This document shows positions 1 through 5,808 of a stretch of 6,660 nucleotides of DNA, piece after piece; within the stretch, counting starts at the first letter, position 1, and the number at the start of each line of letters is the position of its first letter. The notes below the pieces were generated by a model. It searched no databases, had not been told where the DNA came from, and saw only the letters and a program-made list of their open reading frames with translations. The position numbers and the translations under genes were made by a program. The stretch spans positions 1 to 6,660 of the forward strand of contig JAQGIA010000172.1 in assembly GCA_028291445.1 (NCBI GenBank). The letters are read 5' to 3'. Source of the DNA: Belnapia sp. (GTDB lineage: Bacteria > Pseudomonadota > Alphaproteobacteria > Acetobacterales > Acetobacteraceae).

Positions 1-28
1 GCAAGCCCGACTGCACAAGGTATGCGGC

Positions 29-2167
29 TTGGTGGCACGGCTCCTTTTTCATCGTTTGCGGGATCAGGTCGGCGCTTGGCTCGGCAGTTGGCGCCTGCGC
101 CTGCTGACACTGGCACTGCTTGCGGCCCTGCCGCCGGTGGCCGCCACGTTATGGGCCCAGCAGCGCCTCGCGGAAGATCGGCTGGCCGAGGTGGGGGGTG
201 CCTTGCAGGCCCTGGCCGGCGAGCAGGCCGCACGGCTCGCCCAAGGGCATGACGACCACGCCGCATCCGCCCTGCCCGATGCCTTGCCGGACGGCGTCGA
301 GTCGATGCTGCTGGCGGATACCGCCGGCCGGGTGATGGCTCTCGTCCCACCGGTACCGGTCGGCGGCGGCCTGCATGGCGCCGGCCTCGCCCTCGCCCTG
401 GCGGAGAAGGCCGGCCATGGGCTGGCCATCGGCCTGGCCGGCACCACGCGGCTGTTCGGCGTCGCCCCGGTCCCGGGCACCGGCACGCTGCTGGTGCTGG
501 AGCGCGATCCGGCCGACGTGCTCGCCCCGCTGCATGCCTTGCGCCGGCAGGGGCTGCTGCTCGCGGCTTCGGCGATCGCCATGGCGCTGCTGCTGGCGCT
601 GGCCGCCGGGCACTGGATGGTACTGCTGCCGATGCGCCGCTTCGCGGAAGGCGTCCGCCGGATCGCCCTCGGCGACCTGGGCGCGCGGACCTGGACCGGC
701 CGCTTCGGCGGGGAGCTTGGGGGGCTCGCCCGTGAGGTGAACGTCATGGCCTCCCGCCTGGCCGAGCAGCAGGCGGCGCTGGAGGCCAGGCACGCCGAAC
801 TGGCGCAACTCGCCACCGCGTTGGCCGCCGCGCGCGATGCGGCGGAAGCCGCCAGCGCGGCCAAGACCCGCTTCCTCGGGATGCTCAGCCATGAACTGCG
901 GACGCCGCTGAACGGCATCCTCGGCCATGCGCAACTCCTGGCCGCCGACCGGGCGCTGTCGCCGGCGCAATGGCGCTGCGCCGAACAGATTACCGCCTCC
1001 GGGGAGCATCTGATGGCGATGATCCGGGAATTGCTGGACCTGGCCGCGATCGAGGCGGGCAAGCTGACCCTGACGCCGGCCCCGGTCCGGCTCGCTGCCC
1101 TGACCGAGGCCTGCGCCGCGGTGATCCGCCCGGCCGCCGCCGACAAGGGTCTCGCCTTCGGGGTGCAGCTGGCGCCGGACAGTGCCGGCTGGGTTGCCGC
1201 CGATGCGCTGCGGCTGCGCCAGGTGCTGCTCAACCTGCTGGCCAATGCGGTCAAATTCACCGCGCGGGGCGAGGTGGTGCTGCGCATCCGCCGTGCCGCC
1301 GGCGGGCTGACCCGCTTCGAGGTGACCGACACCGGCCCCGGCATGGATGCCGCCGGGCGGGCCTCGCTATTCCAGGAATTCCATCGCCTGCCCGGCACCG
1401 CCCAGGCCGAGGGCAGCGGCCTCGGCCTCGCCATCGCCGCCCGGCTGGTGGCGCGGATGGGCGGCAGCATCGGCTGCGAGAGCGAGCCCGGGCGTGGCAG
1501 CCTGTTCTGGGTGGAACTGCCGCTGCCGCCGGCCGAGGCCGCGGCGGCCGATGCCCTGCCGGAAGATGCCCTGCCGGAAGATGTCTTGCCGGCCGATGCC
1601 TTGCCGGCCGGTGCCCTGGCGACGGGTCCGCACGCTGCCAGGCCGGTGGTCCGGCGGCTGCGGCTGCTGCTGGCCGATGATGTGCTGGTCAACCGGGAAG
1701 TCGCCCGCGCCCTGCTGGGCGGCGCCGGCCACACGGTGACGGTGGTGGCGGATGGCGCCCAGGCCTTGGCGGCGGCGCTGGCCGAGGATTGGGACGCCGT
1801 GCTGCTCGATGTGCATATGCCGGAGATGGATGGGCTGACCGCCGCCCGGCTCATCCGCGTCGCGCCCGGCCCGCGCGGCCGGGTGCCCATCCTGGCGGTG
1901 ACCGCCAGCGCCAGCCCGGCCGAGGTCGCGGCCTGCCTCGCCGCCGGCATGGATGCGCATGTGGAGAAGCCGCTCCGCACGCTGGACCTGCAGGATGCCC
2001 TGACGGCCATTCTGGCGCGCGCCGCCTGGCCGGCGTTACCCCAGCCGGCGCGGCCCCTGCTCGCGCAAGGCCAGCCACTGGCCGCGGAATCGAGGTCAGC
2101 CGCGGGCCGTGGAATAGAGGCCAGCCGCTGGCCGTGGAATAGAGGCCAGCCGCTGGCCGCGGAATAG
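29..2167 (+). CDS. Hybrid sensor histidine kinase with C-terminal receiver domain
   Basis: This is an inner-membrane sensor kinase that should autophosphorylate a histidine and pass the phosphate to its own receiver aspartate. Residues are numbered from TTG 29 (712 aa). TM1 is about 22-43, a periplasmic sensor of unrecognised family about 44-172, and TM2 about 174-201. HAMP and a coiled linker (about 198-275) follow. HisKA has the H-box SHELRTPL with H288. The HATPase has an N-box (N402, N406), G1 DTGPG (434-438) and G2 GSGLGL (462-467). A DALPE-repeat linker (508-530) leads to the receiver (about 543-665), with D550/D551, phospho-acceptor D594, T625 and K647. All catalytic residues are present. 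The last 40 or so residues lie beyond the receiver fold and are partly encoded by a 25-bp tandem array. No HPt protein or separate regulator is visible here. The start is unsure: AAGG at 17-20 suits TTG 29 or GTG 32, but the frame is open to the window edge. The signal sensed is unknown. Confidence 0.93.
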   Translation: MVARLLFHRLRDQVGAWLGSWRLRLLTLALLAALPPVAATLWAQQRLAEDRLAEVGGALQALAGEQAARLAQGHDDHAASALPDALPDGVESMLLADTAGRVMALVPPVPVGGGLHGAGLALALAEKAGHGLAIGLAGTTRLFGVAPVPGTGTLLVLERDPADVLAPLHALRRQGLLLAASAIAMALLLALAAGHWMVLLPMRRFAEGVRRIALGDLGARTWTGRFGGELGGLAREVNVMASRLAEQQAALEARHAELAQLATALAAARDAAEAASAAKTRFLGMLSHELRTPLNGILGHAQLLAADRALSPAQWRCAEQITASGEHLMAMIRELLDLAAIEAGKLTLTPAPVRLAALTEACAAVIRPAAADKGLAFGVQLAPDSAGWVAADALRLRQVLLNLLANAVKFTARGEVVLRIRRAAGGLTRFEVTDTGPGMDAAGRASLFQEFHRLPGTAQAEGSGLGLAIAARLVARMGGSIGCESEPGRGSLFWVELPLPPAEAAAADALPEDALPEDVLPADALPAGALATGPHAARPVVRRLRLLLADDVLVNREVARALLGGAGHTVTVVADGAQALAAALAEDWDAVLLDVHMPEMDGLTAARLIRVAPGPRGRVPILAVTASASPAEVAACLAAGMDAHVEKPLRTLDLQDALTAILARAAWPALPQPARPLLAQGQPLAAESRSAAGRGIEASRWPWNRGQPLAAE
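1550..1624 (+). repeat. 15-bp in-frame tandem repeat encoding the DALPE linker
   Basis: Five consecutive 15-bp units are present. The first two are identical (gatgccctgccggaa), the third and fourth differ by a few bases, and the fifth is degenerate. In the kinase frame they encode DALPE-DALPE-DVLPA-DALPA-GALAT. They sit exactly between the ATPase domain and the receiver, so they form a proline-spaced flexible linker. The unit is a multiple of 3, so gain or loss of copies would change linker length without a frameshift. Confidence 0.85.
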
Positions 2168-2168
2168 C
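2069..2168 (+). repeat. Four tandem copies of a 25-bp palindromic unit at the kinase 3' end
   Basis: Units lie at 2069-2093, 2094-2118, 2119-2143 and 2144-2168. Units 3 and 4 begin with ggccagccgctggcc, a 7-bp inverted repeat around one base (realistically a 6-bp stem with a 3-nt loop). They then run into ggaatag. Unit 1 has one mismatch in the palindrome and TCG instead of TAG; unit 2 is the most diverged. The array is inside the kinase reading frame and supplies its stop codon at 2165-2167. It abuts the 3' end of the convergent transporter gene. It could act as a weak bidirectional terminator or a REP-like element, but no T tract follows either way. There are no spacers, so it is not a CRISPR. 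Confidence 0.88.
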
Positions 2169-2172
2169 CGCG

Positions 2173-3084
2173 TCAGCGGCGGGGTTGCGCCAGCCCGCCC
2201 CGGCTCAGCCCCAGCCAAAGCCCGGCGGCCACGATCACCGCACCGCCGAGCCAGGTGCCGGCATCCGGCCAATCGCCGAAGAACAGCCAGCCGACCGCGA
2301 CCGACCCGATCAGCTGGAAATACTGGAAGGGGGAGACGATATTGGCCGGCGCATAACCCAGCGCCCGGGCCACGCAGTAATGCCCCATCGCCCCCAGCAC
2401 GCCCATCGCCGCGAACATCGCGATGTCGCCGAGGCTGTCCGGGGTCTGCCAGACGAAGGGCACCACCAGCAGCATGCCGAAGGCGCCGACCACGCTGCTG
2501 TAGATCGCCGAGGTCTCGGCCGAATCGATCCCTGCCACCCGCCGGGTCAGGATCTGGTACAGCGCATAGCTGGCCGCGCTCAGCACGACGAACAGCGAGG
2601 CCCAGTGGAACACCTCCGAGCCCGGGCGGATCACCACCAGTACGCCGGCGAAGCCGAGCGCCAGCGCCGCCACCCTCGTGGGGGTCGTCCGCTCCCCCAG
2701 CATCGGCCAGGCCAGCAGCGCGACGATCAACGGCGCCGTCAGGCTGATCGCCGCCGCCTTGGCGAGAGGGATGAAGGTGATGGCATAGAAGTGGCAGAGG
2801 TTGGAGGTGAACAGGCCGCAGGAGCGCAGGAATTGCAGCCCCGGCCGCCGGCTGCGCAGCATCCCGAGCCCGAAGCGCGGCAGGAAGGCCGCCAGCATGA
2901 ACAGGATATGGCCGAAGGCCCGGGCCCAGGACACCTGCAGCGAGGAGTATTCGGCGCCGAGGATCTTGGCGAAGCCGCCCATCACCGGGAAGAGCAGCCC
3001 GGCCAGGCAGATGAACAGGATGCCGAGCGGGATGCTGGGCGCCTGGCGAGGCGGCTCGCCAGGCATTGTGCCGGATCCACGCAT
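2173..3084 (-). CDS. EamA/DMT-family inner-membrane transporter
   Basis: This is a drug/metabolite-transporter superfamily permease with the two-EamA architecture. The family moves metabolites such as amino acids, nucleotides or drugs; the substrate cannot be read from sequence. From ATG 3084 it is 303 aa, normal for the family. Ten hydrophobic helices are visible at about 18-41, 53-70, 86-102, 108-128, 137-153, 161-180, 193-212, 220-240, 247-269 and 275-294. The hallmark segment at about 109-155 (KAAAISLTAPLIVALLAWP, then LGER, ending VIRPG) closes the first EamA repeat. Other possible starts are TTG 3114 (AGG upstream, ten residues longer) and ATG 3066 (six shorter); none has a strong Shine-Dalgarno sequence. 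It converges on the kinase gene with 5 bp between stops and diverges from the helicase gene. Family is confident, start moderate, substrate unknown. Confidence 0.92.
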   Translation of the reverse strand: MRGSGTMPGEPPRQAPSIPLGILFICLAGLLFPVMGGFAKILGAEYSSLQVSWARAFGHILFMLAAFLPRFGLGMLRSRRPGLQFLRSCGLFTSNLCHFYAITFIPLAKAAAISLTAPLIVALLAWPMLGERTTPTRVAALALGFAGVLVVIRPGSEVFHWASLFVVLSAASYALYQILTRRVAGIDSAETSAIYSSVVGAFGMLLVVPFVWQTPDSLGDIAMFAAMGVLGAMGHYCVARALGYAPANIVSPFQYFQLIGSVAVGWLFFGDWPDAGTWLGGAVIVAAGLWLGLSRGGLAQPRR

Positions 3085-3089
3085 TTTAT

Positions 3090-3125
3090 CGCTCAAGCGT
3101 TCTGGATCGCTCAAGCGTCCTGGCC
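3090..3125. repeat. Tandem 18-bp direct repeat with palindromic core at the transporter 5' end
   Basis: Copy 1 (3090-3107, cgctcaagcgttctggat) and copy 2 (3108-3125, cgctcaagcgtcctggcc) match at 15 of 18 positions. Each starts with cgctcaagcg, in which CGCT and AGCG are inverted around CA. If the transporter starts at ATG 3084, the pair lies 5 bp upstream in its leader and could be an operator. If it starts at TTG 3114, most of it encodes a repeated PERLSD-like peptide. A regulatory role is inference only. Confidence 0.5.
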
Positions 3126-3199
3126 TATCGATTGCCTGCTATTCATTCCAGCCACGATGACCGAGCCGATCCCGACTGGCAAACGGCATGGCGATGGCC

Positions 3200-3228
3200 T
3201 TGGGATTCGGCTGCGGTGCCCCCATATG
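3200..3228 (+). promoter_or_regulatory. Weak sigma70-like promoter candidate for the SUV3-like helicase
   Basis: TTGGGA (3200-3205) and CATATG (3223-3228) are separated by 17 bases. They match the consensus at 4 of 6 and 3 of 6 positions. The pair lies in the divergent intergenic region about 120 bp upstream of the helicase start. In DNA this GC-rich such a match can occur by chance. Confidence 0.2.
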
Positions 3229-3249
3229 AGGCATGCGGCCGAATGGGGT

Positions 3250-3259
3250 GCCAATTGGC
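3250..3259. promoter_or_regulatory. 10-bp perfect palindrome in the divergent intergenic region
   Basis: GCCAATTGGC is a perfect palindrome. It extends to a 6-bp stem with one G-T pair around AATT (3247-3262). It lies about 90 bp before the helicase start and just downstream of the promoter candidate, a plausible place for a regulator site. No known regulator consensus was recognised. Confidence 0.25.
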
Positions 3260-3335
3260 GCCATCCGCCCCTAGAAGGGCACCAGCAGGTCCGATCCCCG
3301 GCTTTGTCCTTTTGCGCGACCCGATCCGCGGTTGC

Positions 3336-3339
3336 GGAG
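3336..3339 (+). promoter_or_regulatory. Shine-Dalgarno GGAG that fixes the helicase start at TTG 3348
   Basis: GGAG at 3336-3339 is followed by 8 bases and then TTG at 3348. This is the only well-placed ribosome binding site near the start of helicase-like sequence. It favours a TTG start over the in-frame ATG at 3408 and over the longer open frame that runs back into the transporter gene. Confidence 0.65.
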
Positions 3340-3347
3340 TTTACGAT

Positions 3348-5762
3348 TTGACCGAATACGAAGGCGCCCCCGATGGCTCCGGCCTGGCCGCCGATCCGGC
3401 GCTTGATATGCTCGCCGTCCGCCGCCCCAGTGCTTCCCCGGCCGAGGCCGCCATCCTCGCCGCCGGCTTCCCGGTCGACCCGCGCGAGATGCCGGGGCTG
3501 ATCCGCCGCGTCGAACGCCGTATGCCGGCCGATGCCGAGACGGTGCGCCTGGCGCTGGTCGACCTGCGCCGCCGTGGCTGGGTCGCCCGGCTGAACGACC
3601 TGGCCAATCGCGCCGGTCGCATCTGGATCCGCCGCAACGAGGCCGAGGCCGCCGCCGCCGCCATCGGCGAGCTCGAACCGGAGGATGCCGTCCTCCTCGC
3701 CGCGCTGGACGCCGCCGTCGCCACCCGGCTGCGCGGCCTCGGCCCGACCCCCGAGGCGGCGCTGGAGGCCATGGCCGCCGAGCTGCTGGAAAGCGGTGGC
3801 GGCGCCCTCTCGGCCGATCGCCATGCCGCCCTGTCGCGCGAGGTGGCCGCCGCCTTCGGCCTGCGCGGCGAGGCTGCCGCCGGCTTCATCGACCGGGTCG
3901 GCGCCATCGAATCCCGCCGCCGCCGCGAGGCGCGCGATGCCGAGGCAGCCTCGCGCGCCAAGCGCCGCGAGGAAGTCCAGCGGCTGCGTGACTGGGAACG
4001 GAGCCTGGTCGATTTCCGCGCGCTGCCCGGCCTGCTCGGCGCCACCGACAAGGAGGTGCTGAAATGGATCGGCGGCGGGCTGATCCCGGTCGCCCGGCGC
4101 ATCCCGGCCCGCGGCAACGGCCAGGAGAAGTGGGAGTTCGATCCCACCGAGATGACCGCGCTCCGCGCCAATATCCCCGCCTGGCGCGAAACCGATACCC
4201 GCGAGATCAAGAAGCGCCCCGGCGCAGGCACTGGCAACGGCATTGGCGCCCCGGCGCTGAAGCTCGGCCGCGGCGCCAATGCCGCCGTCGCCCGGGTCGC
4301 CGCGCTCGATCGCTATGCCGGCCATTTCGCCACCGCCCGGGCGCTGAACCGCCGCATCACCCTGGTCACCGGCCCGACCAATTCGGGAAAAAGCCACACC
4401 GCGCTCGATCGCCTCTCCACCGCCGAAAGCGGCATGGCGCTCGCGCCGCTGCGGCTGCTGGCGCATGAATTCCGCGAGGCGCTCGCCAGCCGCGGCGTCG
4501 CCGCCTCGCTTTCCACCGGGGAGGAGCGCATGCCGGTCCCCGGCAGCCGCCACCTCGCCGCCACCGTCGAGATGTGCCCCTTCCATAACCCAGTGGACGT
4601 GGCGATGATCGACGAGGCGCAGATGCTGGGCGACCGCGACCGCGGCGCCGCCTGGACCGCCGCCATCATGGGCGCCCCCGCCCGCGAGGTCTTCGTCCTC
4701 GGCGCCCCGGAATGCGCGACCCTGGTCCGCCGCATCGCCCGCCTCTGCGACGACGACATGGATGAGGTGAAGCTGGAGCGGAAGAACCCGCTGACCGCCG
4801 CCAGCAAGCCGGTGGCCTTGGGCGACCTGAAGACCGGCGATGCGCTGGTCGCCTTCTCCCGCCGCGACGTGCTCGACCTGCGCGCTGAGCTGGTCAAGCG
4901 CGGCAAGCGCGTCGCCGTGGTCTATGGCGCGCTCAGCCCGGAGGTCCGCCGCGCCGAGGCCGCCCGCTTCCGCAACGGCGATGCCGATGTGCTGGTGGCG
5001 ACGGATGCCATCGGCATGGGCCTCAACCTGCCGATCCGCCGGGTCATCTTCTCGACCTTGCGCAAATTCGACGGCGAGGGCCGGCGCGAGCTGAACAGCC
5101 AGGAAGTGAAGCAGATCGGCGGCCGGGCAGGGCGCTTCGGCCAGCATGAGGAAGGCATCGTCAGCGTTCTCGCTGGCGGGGGCAGCCCCGATTTCATCCG
5201 CATGATGCTGGCCGCCGCCCCCGGCGTGCCGGAGGACCTCCGCCCGCAGGTGCAGCCGGATGCCGATATCGTCGCCGCCGTCGCCGCCGAGATCGGTTCG
5301 GACAGCCTGTTCGGCGTGCTGGCCCGCATCAAGCGCGCCGTGCTCCGCACCGATGACCCGAATTACCGCCTGGCCGACATGACCCAGGCGATGGCCGTCG
5401 CCACCGCGGTCGATGGCGTCACCGGCCTCACCCTGCTGGACCGCTGGACCTACGCGCTATGCCCGGTCGATGAGCGGGACAACGGCGTTTCCCGCCTGGC
5501 CCGCTGGGCGATCGAGCATGGTGCCGGCCGGCCGGTGCCGCCGCCGATGGCCGGCCGCCTGCCGGCGCCCGAACGGGCCGCGCGGGAGGAGCTGGAACGG
5601 GCCGAGAAGGTCCACAAGCGCCTGGTCGCCTGGCGCTGGCTGGCGCTCCGCTTCGAACGCGCCTATCCCGAGCGCGCCGAGGCCGAGGCCGAAACCAGCC
5701 GACTCGACCGCTGGATCGAAGATGTGCTGCGCCAGCAGCGCCGCTCGAAACTTATTGCTTAA
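3348..5762 (+). CDS. SUV3-like ATP-dependent RNA helicase (superfamily 2)
   Basis: This is a bacterial member of the SUV3 family, whose mitochondrial relatives unwind RNA for the degradosome. It is 804 aa from TTG 3348. Residues about 1-185 are an Ala/Arg-rich region with a possible winged-helix segment near 60-95. A charged helix (187-220) and a segment resembling a MerR/excisionase-type helix-turn-helix (226-270) come next. The core has motif I GPTNSGKS (342-349, K348), motif Ia APLRLLA, TGEER (390-394), a TVEM element, motif II DEAQ (422-425), motif V ATDAIGMGLNL (551-561) and motif VI QIGGRAGR (589-596). The TVEM, ATDAIGMGLNL and GRAGRF elements are diagnostic of SUV3 rather than DEAD-box proteins. 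A SUV3_C-like block, LTLLDRWTYALCPVDE (694-709), follows, and the protein ends in a basic helical tail. It diverges from the transporter gene and lies 46 bp before a DEAD-box gene. Function in RNA unwinding is inferred from family; specific bacterial substrates are not known to me. Confidence 0.93.
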   Translation: MTEYEGAPDGSGLAADPALDMLAVRRPSASPAEAAILAAGFPVDPREMPGLIRRVERRMPADAETVRLALVDLRRRGWVARLNDLANRAGRIWIRRNEAEAAAAAIGELEPEDAVLLAALDAAVATRLRGLGPTPEAALEAMAAELLESGGGALSADRHAALSREVAAAFGLRGEAAAGFIDRVGAIESRRRREARDAEAASRAKRREEVQRLRDWERSLVDFRALPGLLGATDKEVLKWIGGGLIPVARRIPARGNGQEKWEFDPTEMTALRANIPAWRETDTREIKKRPGAGTGNGIGAPALKLGRGANAAVARVAALDRYAGHFATARALNRRITLVTGPTNSGKSHTALDRLSTAESGMALAPLRLLAHEFREALASRGVAASLSTGEERMPVPGSRHLAATVEMCPFHNPVDVAMIDEAQMLGDRDRGAAWTAAIMGAPAREVFVLGAPECATLVRRIARLCDDDMDEVKLERKNPLTAASKPVALGDLKTGDALVAFSRRDVLDLRAELVKRGKRVAVVYGALSPEVRRAEAARFRNGDADVLVATDAIGMGLNLPIRRVIFSTLRKFDGEGRRELNSQEVKQIGGRAGRFGQHEEGIVSVLAGGGSPDFIRMMLAAAPGVPEDLRPQVQPDADIVAAVAAEIGSDSLFGVLARIKRAVLRTDDPNYRLADMTQAMAVATAVDGVTGLTLLDRWTYALCPVDERDNGVSRLARWAIEHGAGRPVPPPMAGRLPAPERAAREELERAEKVHKRLVAWRWLALRFERAYPERAEAEAETSRLDRWIEDVLRQQRRSKLIA

Positions 5763-5808
5763 TCTTCATGGCCAGGCTCGACCCGGCCATCTGTCCGTAA
5801 AGTACCGC
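5763..5808 (+). other. Short spacer between the two helicase genes
   Basis: Forty-six bases separate the SUV3-like stop from the DEAD-box ATG. The only structure seen is ATGGCC (5768-5773) paired with GGCCAT (5785-5790) across an 11-base loop, with no T tract. No promoter is evident. This favours, but does not prove, read-through transcription into the DEAD-box gene. Confidence 0.5.

Noticed and set aside
22..252. Short ATG-initiated frame at the start of the window
   Set aside because: It overlaps the kinase N-terminus in another frame and its product is low-complexity Gly/Arg/Ala sequence with no domain.
64..2010. Long open frame (648 codons) on the - strand opposite the kinase gene
   Set aside because: The + strand encodes a full kinase with all catalytic motifs. 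The antisense product is Ser/Arg/Ala-rich low-complexity sequence typical of the complement of high-GC coding DNA.
2069..2168. CRISPR array reading of the 25-bp repeats
   Set aside because: The units are directly contiguous with no unique spacers, and there are no cas genes.
3066..3347. Upstream extension of the SUV3-like open frame
   Set aside because: The extension has no helicase-like sequence, runs back over the divergent transporter's 5' end and lacks a ribosome binding site. GGAG with TTG at 3348 is a better start.
2185..3351. 388-codon + strand open frame opposite the transporter
   Set aside because: It is rich in Gln, His, Arg, Glu and Pro with no domain, as expected for the complement of a hydrophobic membrane protein gene. 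The - strand transporter is clearly real.
3111..5147. 678-codon - strand open frame opposite the SUV3-like helicase
   Set aside because: Composition is Gly/Ala/Gln/His-rich without a recognisable fold. The opposite strand carries the conserved helicase motifs.
5768..5790. Intrinsic terminator between the two helicase genes
   Set aside because: The stem is only 6 bp with an 11-base loop and no following T tract.
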